Below, one piece after another: positions 1 to 6,839 of a DNA stretch of 8,555 bases (the first letter of the stretch is position 1; each line of letters opens with the position of its first letter). The stretch lies in NCBI GenBank assembly GCA_017448375.1, contig JAFSLR010000089.1:1-8555 (forward strand), written 5' to 3'. The notes beneath the pieces were generated by a model. It ran no database searches. It was not told where the DNA came from and saw only the letters and a list, made by a program, of their open reading frames with translations. Both the position numbers and the translations under genes were made by a program. The DNA is from Synergistaceae bacterium (GTDB taxonomy: Bacteria > Synergistota > Synergistia > Synergistales > Aminobacteriaceae).

Positions 1-788
1 AATACGTGAAGAACTTAGCCGCCGTTACAGCCGAGAAAGAACGAATCGGTGCTGAACTCAACGTTGCGACTCAGATTCAGGCAGATATGCTTCCGAGAAT
101 ATTTCCTCCTTTCCCGGAGCGCAAAGAGTTCGACATCTACGCCACAATGACACCCGCAAAGGAAGTCGGCGGAGATTTCTATGATTTCTTCCTGATTGAT
201 GACGATCATCTTGCGTTGGTTATGGCTGATGTTTCGGGGAAGGGAGTACCTGCTGCGCTCTTTATGGTCATCGCGAAGACTCTCATCAAGAACCGCGCTC
301 AAATGGGCGGAACTCCCTCAGAGATTCTCGCTGACGTGAACACTCAGTTATGTGAGGGGAACGAGGCCGAATTATTCGTTACGGTTTGGCTCGGCATTCT
401 CGAAATCTCAACAGGCCATGTTACAGCCTCAAACGCAGGCCACGAATTTCCCGCAATATATCGCCCGGGCGAAGGCTATACTCTCTTCAAGACAAAGCAG
501 AGTCCAGCCGTAGCAACAATGGAAGGATTGAGATTCAGAGCCTCAGAATTTACGCTCAACCCCGGCGATGATTTGTATCTGTACACGGACGGAGTAGCGG
601 AGGCCACGAACATTAACGATGAACTTTACGGCACTGAAAGAATGATTGACGCTTTGAATCATACTGACGGAATGACGGTTGAGGAAATTTTGCGTACTCT
701 CAAGAAATCCGTTGACGATTTCACGGGGGAGGCTCCGCAGTTCGATGATATAACAATGCTGTCATTGAAGTATTACGGGAAATGCTGA
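1..788 (+). CDS. SpoIIE/PP2C-family serine phosphatase, 5' truncated by window edge
   Basis: This is the C-terminal part of a metal-dependent protein serine/threonine phosphatase of the SpoIIE/RsbU type, which typically dephosphorylates STAS-domain anti-anti-sigma factors. The frame is open to base 1. The first in-frame start-like codon is GTG at 6, but residues before and after it align without a gap to the middle of the next gene (around its residues 277-290), so the real start, and probably membrane and HAMP segments, lie upstream. A short helical linker (TAEKERIGAELN) leads into the catalytic domain. Counting from the GTG, likely metal-binding acidic residues are D57 (GGDFYD), D75 (MADVSGKG), D195 (YTDG) and D248 (FDDIT). 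It ends in TGA and overlaps the next gene by 7 bases, which suggests translational coupling. By manual alignment it is about 80% identical to the next protein over roughly 240 residues. Family is certain; its substrate is inferred. Confidence 0.9.
   Translation, partial: YVKNLAAVTAEKERIGAELNVATQIQADMLPRIFPPFPERKEFDIYATMTPAKEVGGDFYDFFLIDDDHLALVMADVSGKGVPAALFMVIAKTLIKNRAQMGGTPSEILADVNTQLCEGNEAELFVTVWLGILEISTGHVTASNAGHEFPAIYRPGEGYTLFKTKQSPAVATMEGLRFRASEFTLNPGDDLYLYTDGVAEATNINDELYGTERMIDALNHTDGMTVEEILRTLKKSVDDFTGEAPQFDDITMLSLKYYGKC
3..782 (+). repeat. First copy of tandemly duplicated phosphatase domain
   Basis: This stretch encodes the linker and SpoIIE/PP2C domain of the first phosphatase. It aligns without large gaps to 1613-2392 in the second phosphatase. 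Identity at protein level is about 80% by manual count, with long identical runs such as GEGYTLFKTKQSPAVATM. At DNA level most third positions differ, but short exact matches remain (for example GAAGGCTATACTCTCTTCAA in both). Confidence 0.85.
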
Positions 789-2401
789 GAAAAAATATTG
801 CCGTACAGATTATAGCGGGCGTTGTACTTGTGCTTGTTGGGCTTACGGTTTTCGTCTGCGTAACGGGATACAGGGAGTTCACGTCAGCTGTTGCGACTCA
901 GTACGAGGATTGCGCGTACAACACAGCGAGGACTGCCGCGACAATGATTCCCCATGAGCTTTTGACTGGGGGTATTGCGGGCTCTGAGTTTCAAATGCGC
1001 TTCAAAATGCTTAATGACGAATGGGAAAGACTCGCGAACACTCAGGACGCTACATTCATTTACGTTATACGGCCGGACAAGAGCGACTACAATCACATAA
1101 AATTTTTCCTCAGCGTAATGAACAGCTCAGCAAATTACGACCGTTACCCAAGCGGTTACGTAAGGCAGACTACGAATGACGAATACCGCCGGGGCTACAA
1201 GGAGATTTGCGAGAACGGCGGACAGAAGGTAACAATTTTCCGCGACAAGGGCGACAGTGAAACAGGCCATCACATCACCGTAATGATTCCCGTAAAGACT
1301 CCTAATTCTAATTCGGTTGACTGGATACTCTGCGTACAGCGTCAAATGGAACGCCTTAACTTTTACCGAACATCTTACGTTGACCATGTTGCGACTGTTG
1401 CGGCTGTGATAGTGCTTGTTGTGTTTGCTGTTTACGCGCTTTACCTGAACAAAGTTTTGATACGCCCCGTTCAGAAAATAGCGGCTGAGACGGAAAGATT
1501 TGCCCGCGAGAACACGAAAACCGAGTCGCCCCTCAGCAAGGGAATAACGACAGTCAACGAGATCGGAAGGCTTGCGAAAACGATTGACGCAATGGAGTCT
1601 GATGTTCTGAATTACATTGAGAGCATAACGCGGATAACTTCCGAGAAGGAACAGATAAAGGCCGAACTCAATATAGCCGCAAAGATTCAGACTGACATGC
1701 TGCCGAAGATTGTCCCTCCGTTTTCGGACAACGAATGCTACGATATTTCAGCGACAATGACTCCCGCGAAAGATGTCGGAGGAGATTTCTACGACTTCTT
1801 TATGGTTGATGATAATCATCTCGCAATGGTAATGGCTGATGTTTCAGGTAAGGGGATTCCGGCTGCGCTTTTCATGGCAAGGGCGAAGGCTGTAATTCGG
1901 ACTCGCTCTCAAATGGGCGGGACTCCTTCAGAGATTCTTGCTGACGTTAATAACCAGCTGTGCGAAGGTAACGAGGAAGATTTGTTTGTTACGGTCTGGC
2001 TTGGGATTCTCGAACTCTCAACGGGAAAAGTTATCGCCTCAAATGCCGGCCATGAATACCCCGCTGTCTACAGAAAAGGTGAAGGCTATACTCTCTTCAA
2101 GACGAAACAGAGTCCTGCTGTTGCGACAATGCCTGGAATGAGATTCAAAGGCTGTGAGATTACGCTTAACCCGGGCGATAATCTGTACCTTTACACGGAC
2201 GGAGTCGCGGAGGCAACGAACAGCAGCGAGGAACTTTACGGTACGGAGAGAATGATTGACGCACTGAATCAAACGGACGGAATGACGGCGGAAGAAATTC
2301 TGCGTACTCTCAAGAAGTCAGTTGATGATTTCACGGGAGATGCACCGCAGTTTGATGACATAACAATGCTCTCACTGAAATATTACGGAAAGGAAGAATG
2401 A
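782..2401 (+). CDS. Membrane sensor serine phosphatase (sensor-HAMP-SpoIIE/PP2C)
   Basis: A complete 539-residue membrane receptor with a cytoplasmic phosphatase. Hydrophobic segments lie at about 7-28 and 203-223. Between them is an extracytoplasmic region of about 175 residues with a β-strand pattern (TFIYVIRP near 91-98, HITVMIPV near 164-171) that could be a Cache-like ligand-binding fold, although I see no diagnostic motif. A HAMP-like linker follows (about 224-278, with the RP of LIRPVQKI), then a coiled-coil (280-305), then the SpoIIE/PP2C domain (about 300-535). Likely metal ligands are D335, D353, D473 and D526. The ATG sits inside the end of the preceding gene (ATGCTGA overlap), so expression is probably coupled. 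The expected role is to respond to an external signal by dephosphorylating a STAS anti-anti-sigma protein; that is family knowledge, and no such partner is in the window. The stop TGA lies in frame with the next gene. Confidence 0.93.
   Translation: MLRKNIAVQIIAGVVLVLVGLTVFVCVTGYREFTSAVATQYEDCAYNTARTAATMIPHELLTGGIAGSEFQMRFKMLNDEWERLANTQDATFIYVIRPDKSDYNHIKFFLSVMNSSANYDRYPSGYVRQTTNDEYRRGYKEICENGGQKVTIFRDKGDSETGHHITVMIPVKTPNSNSVDWILCVQRQMERLNFYRTSYVDHVATVAAVIVLVVFAVYALYLNKVLIRPVQKIAAETERFARENTKTESPLSKGITTVNEIGRLAKTIDAMESDVLNYIESITRITSEKEQIKAELNIAAKIQTDMLPKIVPPFSDNECYDISATMTPAKDVGGDFYDFFMVDDNHLAMVMADVSGKGIPAALFMARAKAVIRTRSQMGGTPSEILADVNNQLCEGNEEDLFVTVWLGILELSTGKVIASNAGHEYPAVYRKGEGYTLFKTKQSPAVATMPGMRFKGCEITLNPGDNLYLYTDGVAEATNSSEELYGTERMIDALNQTDGMTAEEILRTLKKSVDDFTGDAPQFDDITMLSLKYYGKEE
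1613..2392 (+). repeat. Second copy of tandemly duplicated phosphatase domain
   Basis: This is the counterpart of 3-782. Divergence is spread unevenly: the region after the first metal motif up to the C-terminus is more alike than the segment around PPFSDNECYDIS, which differs most. Confidence 0.85.
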
Positions 2402-2404
2402 GCC

Positions 2405-2803
2405 TTGAAAGAATTAACAACGGAAGCCAGTACAGATAAACTTGATGAAGTGCTGGGATTCATTGATGAGATTCTTGACGAATGGGACTGCCCGATGAAA
2501 ATCGCAACGCAGATAAACATTGCCGCCGAAGAAATTTTCGTGAACATCGCGCATTACAGCGGAGCGAGTGAGGCACGAATCAGCGTAGGAAAATCGGGCG
2601 ACATGGCCGAGATAACATTCACCGACAGCGGGAGACCCTATAATCCCCTCGAAAAGGCCGACCCTGATATTACGCTCCCGGCTGAGGAAAGGGACATCGG
2701 CGGACTCGGAGTGTTCATCGTCAAAAAGACAATGGACGGAGTGAGCTATGATTACCGTGATGGCTGCAACGTCTTCACAATGCGGAAAAGGATAGCGGGA
2801 TAA
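2405..2803 (+). CDS. Anti-sigma regulatory factor, RsbW/SpoIIAB-type ATP-binding kinase
   Basis: A 132-residue HATPase_c_2 domain protein, the usual size for this family. Such proteins bind a sigma factor, or phosphorylate a STAS anti-anti-sigma factor on serine using ATP. The N-box is visible as AAEEIFVNIAHYS (about 40-52, with the Mg-binding Asn at 47), the G1 box as FTDSGRPYNP (72-81, D74 and G76) and the G2 region as GGLGVFIVKK (99-108). The start is TTG at 2405. The nearby ATG at 2398 is in another frame and soon meets a stop, and no in-frame start exists between the upstream TGA (2399-2401) and this TTG. A purine-rich site (AAGGAAG, near 2389-2395) is well spaced for it. The gene is in the same frame as the preceding phosphatase, so readthrough of that TGA would fuse the two proteins. 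Its stop overlaps the next start by one base (TAATG). The actual kinase target is unknown. Confidence 0.88.
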   Translation: MKELTTEASTDKLDEVLGFIDEILDEWDCPMKIATQINIAAEEIFVNIAHYSGASEARISVGKSGDMAEITFTDSGRPYNPLEKADPDITLPAEERDIGGLGVFIVKKTMDGVSYDYRDGCNVFTMRKRIAG

Positions 2804-3714
2804 TGTTCATAGGGCGCGAAAAGGAATTATCACAGCTTGAGGAAGCATATCACGGTGAAGGCTGTAAATTTTTCGTGATACAGGGCGGAAAAGGAATCGG
2901 CAAAACGACTCTCATTGAGGAATTTTGCAGGAACAAAAACGCCCTGATATTTTCTCCCGTCTCAATGGGCGCAAAAGCTAACCTCAAGCATTTTTCGTGG
3001 CTGATACTCCGTCATTACAACGACACAATGCAGCGTGAGTTTCAGTTCTGGGAGGACGCACTGAATTACATTGCGGGGAAAAATGAGCGGATTATAATTG
3101 CGGTTGATAATGCTGACATTCTCGCGGAAAGTTCTCCACTGATAATGAAAGTTTTTGCGAAGGTATTAGGCTCAACGTTCGAGGGAAAAAATATACTCCT
3201 TATATTTTCCTGCAAAGATTCTTCACCGCTAAAAGTAACGGGATTATTTGACAGAGCATTCGTTATACAGCTTGAAAAATTCCTGAACGAAAAGAACATT
3301 GAGAGCCTCAAGCGCGAGGAAATGAAGAACACTGTCATAGGCCATGCGAAATTCTTGCAGGTTCCAGCGGACACCGTGATAATTCGTGAGGGCGAAATGA
3401 ACGCCGAAATGTACAAAATCATCTCAGGCCGTGCAATCTGTAACATTAATTACGGTACTGATGATGAATATTTGCTGGGAAGCCTCAACGAGGGAAAAAC
3501 TTTCGGTGAATATTCTCTCCTTACTGACAATCCCGGAATTTATACGGTTACGGCTTACAGTGATATGCTGCTTCTGAGGATAAGCCGATCTGACTTTGAG
3601 AGTTTCATTCAGATGAACGCGGCGAACTCCGTCAACATTATGCGTAACATGGCCGTAATGATGAACACAATGAAAGTCAACATCAACATGCTGAACGAGG
3701 AATTGAAAGCCTAA
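2803..3714 (+). CDS. P-loop ATPase domain fused to a cyclic-nucleotide-binding-like domain
   Basis: A 303-residue two-domain protein. Residues 1 to about 140 resemble the start of an archaeal-type/STAND-like ATPase: FIGREKELSQLEEAY at 2-16, Walker A GGKGIGKTT at 28-36 and a Walker B-like IIIAVDNAD at 97-105. Later ATPase regions such as the winged helix appear to be missing. Residues about 183-275 form a CRP-like cNMP-binding domain (VIIREGEMNAEMYKIISG at 192-209, FGEYSLLTDNPGIYTVTA at 234-251). The arginine that contacts the cyclic phosphate in classical cNMP domains (PRAATV-like) is absent here (PGIYTV), so ligand binding may be altered or lost. No helix-turn-helix follows; the tail is a Met/Asn-rich helix, so it is unlikely to be a DNA-binding regulator. 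It is the last gene of the phosphatase/anti-sigma cassette, starting in a TAATG overlap and followed directly by a terminator. Its function is unknown; a regulatory or scaffold role in the module is inference. Confidence 0.85.
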   Translation: MFIGREKELSQLEEAYHGEGCKFFVIQGGKGIGKTTLIEEFCRNKNALIFSPVSMGAKANLKHFSWLILRHYNDTMQREFQFWEDALNYIAGKNERIIIAVDNADILAESSPLIMKVFAKVLGSTFEGKNILLIFSCKDSSPLKVTGLFDRAFVIQLEKFLNEKNIESLKREEMKNTVIGHAKFLQVPADTVIIREGEMNAEMYKIISGRAICNINYGTDDEYLLGSLNEGKTFGEYSLLTDNPGIYTVTAYSDMLLLRISRSDFESFIQMNAANSVNIMRNMAVMMNTMKVNINMLNEELKA

Positions 3715-3720
3715 AACAAA

Positions 3721-3757
3721 TCCCCCCTGCCTCACGACAAGGGGGACAACTTTTTTT
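3721..3757. terminator. Probable bidirectional intrinsic terminator between convergent operons
   Basis: TCCCCC at 3721-3726 pairs with GGGGGA at 3741-3746, giving a six-pair GC-rich stem with a 14-base loop. Two more pairs are possible past one mismatch. On the plus strand a run of seven T follows at 3751-3757, after a 4-base gap. Read from the minus strand the hairpin is followed by ATTTGTTTT, a weaker U-rich tract. It lies 6 bases after the plus-strand fusion gene and 9 bases past the secF stop, so it can end both transcripts. Confidence 0.82.
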
Positions 3758-3766
3758 CACTTCTTG

Positions 3767-4618
3767 CTATTTCTTGCCCTGCCACTCACAGAGAAGTCCC
3801 GTAGCAATCATCATAGAACTCCACGTTCCCGCAATCATTCCGACTAACATCGCATAGCTGAAAGCCATTAACACCGGCCCTCCCCATACGCACAACGCTA
3901 CAACAGGGAATAACGTTGTCAGTGTCGTGTTGATTGTACGCGCTAACGTCTGGTTCAGAGATTTGTTGACGAGGTTCACTATGCCTTCACGGGATAACGT
4001 TCCCCAGTTTTCGCGGACACGGTCAAGAATGATTATCGTGTTGTTCAGGGAATATCCCACAATCGTCAATATCGCTGCAATGAATGACGAGCCTATCTCC
4101 ATCTGCGTAATGCTGAAGAATCCCAGAGCGATTATCACGTCATGCACTAACGGTACAACGCTGACTACCGCAAATCTGAACTGGAAACGGAGCGTAATAT
4201 ATATCAGTATGGCAACAAGCGCGATCGTTACGCCGATAAACGCCTGTCTCCGCAATTCTCCACCGACAACAGGCCCGACCTTCTCAAAACCCGTAACCTT
4301 CATGTCAGGATATTTCGCGGTCAACGCCTTCACTACATCTTCACGGCTCTTTTCGGTGTCCTCATTCGTGCGGATTATGATTCCTTTCTCGCCGAAATGC
4401 TGAATCATTGCGCCTTTTGCCACGATTCCAGAAATTACATCTCTAACTTCTGAAATGTCCGGCACTGTCTCAAATTCCGTCTGGATTACGTTTCCGCCCG
4501 TGAAATCAATTCCGAGATTAAGACCGCGCGTAAGCAGTAATACAAGGCTGGCAATCACAAGCACAAGGCTGACAGTGAGCGCAAATTTTCTGTGCTTCAT
4601 GAAGTCTATGTTTCTCAT
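3767..4618 (-). CDS. secF: Protein translocase subunit SecF
   Basis: SecF forms the inner-membrane SecDF complex that uses the proton-motive force to complete export of proteins moved by SecYEG-SecA. The 283-residue protein has a first membrane helix at about 10-30, the family signature LNLGIDFTGG at 33-42, a small extracytoplasmic domain (about 43-120) and five further helices. The conserved region VGYSLNNTIIILDRVREN is at 187-204; the residue after the first Asn is Asn, where many homologues carry Asp or Glu, while the later D199 is kept. Its ATG overlaps the secD stop (ATGA, 4615-4618), and an AAGGAGAT ribosome binding site lies inside the end of secD, so translation is coupled. It is the last gene of the minus-strand operon. 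Length and motifs match stand-alone SecF. Identification is firm. Confidence 0.97.
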   Translation of the reverse strand: MRNIDFMKHRKFALTVSLVLVIASLVLLLTRGLNLGIDFTGGNVIQTEFETVPDISEVRDVISGIVAKGAMIQHFGEKGIIIRTNEDTEKSREDVVKALTAKYPDMKVTGFEKVGPVVGGELRRQAFIGVTIALVAILIYITLRFQFRFAVVSVVPLVHDVIIALGFFSITQMEIGSSFIAAILTIVGYSLNNTIIILDRVRENWGTLSREGIVNLVNKSLNQTLARTINTTLTTLFPVVALCVWGGPVLMAFSYAMLVGMIAGTWSSMMIATGLLCEWQGKK

Positions 4619-6003
4619 TTCCTCACTATCTCCTTTCCGCGCTTCACGAACAACTGCAATATAGCCCGCGTTACGACAATGTTAGCAAAAACGCTCGCCA
4701 CAAGTCCGACCGACAATGTTACGCCGAAGCCCCTAACTGAGCCTGACCCGAAATAGAACAGCACCAACGCCGCAATAAGTGTCGTGATGTTTGAGTCGAG
4801 GATTGTTACGAGTGCTTTTCGGAATCCTGAGTCAAGTGCTGCCATAGGAGTTTTGCCCGATTTCTGTTCTTCCTTGACGCGCTCATAGATGAGAACGTTA
4901 CCGTCAACAGCCATTCCCAATGTCAGAATGATTCCCGCGATGCCCGGCAATGTCAGTGTTGCGTTGAAGGCGATTAACCCAGCGAATATCAGCAATATCG
5001 TAACAGCAAGTGCCAAATCCGCCGCGAGTCCCCTGAACTGATAGTAGATGAGCATGAATACAAGAACCATTCCCGCACCGAATAATCCGGCTTCGAGTCC
5101 CTGCCTCACTGAGTCAGCTCCCAAGCTGGGGCCTACGGATCTGTTCTCGGCGATCTCAACCGCAACAGGGAGCGCGCCTGCCTTGAGCATTATTGCGAGC
5201 CTTCCTGCCTCATCAGCCGTGAAACGCCCCGTAATCTGAGCATGTCCGCCCGCGATTCTGTCCTGCACAACTGGAGCTGAGATTACAACGTCATCGAGTA
5301 CGATTGCTATCTGTTTTCCCACGAGTCTGGCTGTTGCTTCCTCAAAGAGCCTTGCGCCGTTGTCGTTGAACTCAAGAGACACTCCGAGACGGCCTAAACT
5401 GTCAGGGTTGACTTGAGCGTTCACCAAATCTTTTCCCGACAAAAGTACAGGGCCTAAAAGGTAAAATCTTCCGGCTTCCTCAGCAGGTGCAACGATTGCC
5501 CCGACCGTGTTCTTTGCGCGTGCCTGAAAATCTGCGCTTGAGTTGCTGAGCTGGTCAATCGCTCTCTGCCATCTCTCCTGAGCCTGTACGAACTGTATAT
5601 CGCTGTCGTAATTGCTCCGAATCGGTGCAGGGGGAGGAGTCCCGGTTGAGTCTAAAACTTCGCGGAAATCAAGCTGTGCCGTTCTCCCGATAAGCTCAAG
5701 TGCAGCAGCTGGGTCTTGTATTCCGGGCAAGTCTACGATTATACGGTCGTTTCCTGACTTCTGTATTATTGGTTCGGCGACTCCGTACTGGTCTATACGG
5801 TTTCTCAGGACTGCAAGCAATCTGTCTATGCTGTCATCGCCTAACGGGTTTTCGGGAGTCCCTTTTGCCTGAAGGACTATGTGCGCGCCCCCTCGAAGGT
5901 CAAGCCCCAAGTTGAGGCCGTTCCTGTAGAAGTACGCAAAGCAAGCCGCCCCCGCAACAACGATTAACACAAGCCAGAGGCGTAATCTGTCGGTGCGGTT
6001 CAT
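4615..6003 (-). CDS. secD: Protein translocase subunit SecD
   Basis: SecD is the partner of SecF in the proton-driven SecDF accessory complex of the Sec translocon. The 462-residue protein is of the short type, clearly shorter than the E. coli protein. It has an N-terminal membrane helix (about 8-26), the signature LNLGLDLRGGAHI (30-42), a large extracytoplasmic P1 region (about 45-295) and a C-terminal membrane bundle. The conserved TLGMAVDGNVLIYERVKEE lies at 361-379, where D367 is a likely proton-pathway residue, and FGSGSVRGFGVTLSVG at 418-433. The start overlaps the yajC stop by one base (TAATG), with a GGAGG site inside the end of yajC. The stop is a TGA overlapping the secF start. If that TGA were read as sense, only three residues would be added before a TAG, so it is a normal stop. 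Confidence 0.97.
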   Translation of the reverse strand: MNRTDRLRLWLVLIVVAGAACFAYFYRNGLNLGLDLRGGAHIVLQAKGTPENPLGDDSIDRLLAVLRNRIDQYGVAEPIIQKSGNDRIIVDLPGIQDPAAALELIGRTAQLDFREVLDSTGTPPPAPIRSNYDSDIQFVQAQERWQRAIDQLSNSSADFQARAKNTVGAIVAPAEEAGRFYLLGPVLLSGKDLVNAQVNPDSLGRLGVSLEFNDNGARLFEEATARLVGKQIAIVLDDVVISAPVVQDRIAGGHAQITGRFTADEAGRLAIMLKAGALPVAVEIAENRSVGPSLGADSVRQGLEAGLFGAGMVLVFMLIYYQFRGLAADLALAVTILLIFAGLIAFNATLTLPGIAGIILTLGMAVDGNVLIYERVKEEQKSGKTPMAALDSGFRKALVTILDSNITTLIAALVLFYFGSGSVRGFGVTLSVGLVASVFANIVVTRAILQLFVKRGKEIVRK

Positions 6004-6383
6004 TAAGATGCCGCCTCCGTTTTTGCTGCTGCTGGTGTGCGTTTGCCCTGAACTGCTGACTTCAGGATCGTTACGCGGACTCCCTCAGCAATCTCAACCT
6101 GGAACGAATCATCACGGACTTCACGAACTGTGCCGTAGAATCCGCCGATTGTGATTATCTGATCTCCCCGCGCAATGCTGTCAATCATATTCTTCTGTTG
6201 TTTGTCGCGTTTTTTCTGGGGACGAATGATGAAGAAATAGAATATCAGCACGAATATAGCAAGTGGGAATAACATACCCATTAATCCGCCCTGCTGTGCT
6301 GCTCCTCCTTCTGCACCTGATCCACCGCCCGTTGAAGGCGCACTGCCTCCGCAGGGGTTTACTGCTGTTGTTGATTCTGCCAT
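6003..6383 (-). CDS. yajC: Preprotein translocase subunit YajC
   Basis: YajC is a small single-pass inner-membrane protein that associates with SecDF. The 126-residue protein has an extracytoplasmic N-terminal stretch of about 35 residues rich in Gly, Ser and Ala. A membrane helix follows at about 36-53 and is directly followed by the family hallmark RPQKKRDKQQ (54-63). A cytoplasmic β-rich domain follows (GDQIITIGGFYGTV near 74-87). The Gly-rich N-terminus is longer than in many homologues, but the ATG is well supported by a GGAGGT site at 6396-6401, 12 bases upstream. The order yajC-secD-secF is the classic arrangement, and the gene overlaps secD by one base. Confidence 0.95.
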   Translation of the reverse strand: MAESTTAVNPCGGSAPSTGGGSGAEGGAAQQGGLMGMLFPLAIFVLIFYFFIIRPQKKRDKQQKNMIDSIARGDQIITIGGFYGTVREVRDDSFQVEIAEGVRVTILKSAVQGKRTPAAAKTEAAS

Positions 6384-6407
6384 GTCGAAAAAATTACCTC
6401 CAAAAAA

Positions 6408-6830
6408 TTATTTCCTTTTCCACGCTACTGCTTCAATCTCAACTTTTACGCCTTTGGGCAAATCCTTTACCGCTACGAATGATCTTGCCGGGGCGTTTGC
6501 CGGGAAATACTCAGCGTATACGGTGTTGACTGCTGAGAAGTCCGCAATATCAGCCGCGAATACAGTAGTCTTCACAACGTCCGTAAGAAAATATCCGGCT
6601 GCCTCAATGATAGCCTTCAAGTTTTCGAGGGAACGTTTTGCCTGAAGCGAGACATCATCGGGAACTTCGCCTGTTGCGGGGTCTACTGGAATCTGCCCTG
6701 AGACAAAGAGAAATTCCCCAGCCTGTATTGCCTGTGAGTAAGGGCCGATAGCAGCGGGTGCCTTGTCGGTTGAGATTTTGCGCTTGATGACTAACTGCTC
6801 AAGTATTGATTCAGGTTCTACGAATGCCAT
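6408..6830 (-). CDS. ridA: RidA family reactive enamine/imine deaminase
   Basis: RidA (YjgF/YER057c/UK114) proteins hydrolyse reactive 2-aminoacrylate and related enamine/imine intermediates released by PLP enzymes such as serine/threonine dehydratase, protecting other PLP enzymes. The 140-residue protein carries the family N-terminal motif ISTDKAPAAIGPYSQAI (19-35), FVSGQIPVDPATGE (42-55) and the C-terminal signature ANAPARSFVAVKDLPKGVKV (111-130), with the substrate-binding Arg at 116 and EIEAVAW at 131-137. It is trimeric in characterised members. About 14 residues precede the usual family start. The ATG at 6830 is the best available start, 9 bases after the enolase stop, but the ribosome binding site is weak, so coupling to enolase translation is likely. 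In an amino-acid-fermenting anaerobe this role would fit well, though that lifestyle is inferred. Confidence 0.93.
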   Translation of the reverse strand: MAFVEPESILEQLVIKRKISTDKAPAAIGPYSQAIQAGEFLFVSGQIPVDPATGEVPDDVSLQAKRSLENLKAIIEAAGYFLTDVVKTTVFAADIADFSAVNTVYAEYFPANAPARSFVAVKDLPKGVKVEIEAVAWKRK

Positions 6831-6839
6831 GAATAAACC

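Noticed and set aside
2398..2439. ATG at 2398 as start of the anti-sigma gene (ATGA overlap)
   Set aside because: It is in a different frame and meets a TAA after 13 codons. The HATPase frame can only begin at TTG 2405.
3066..3446. Minus-strand open frame of 126 codons opposite the ATPase-cNMP gene
   Set aside because: It is a shadow of a gene with clear Walker and cNMP motifs and lies beyond the terminator from any minus-strand promoter I can see.
3927..4403. Plus-strand open frame of 158 codons opposite secF
   Set aside because: It lies wholly opposite the firmly identified secF and has no family resemblance.
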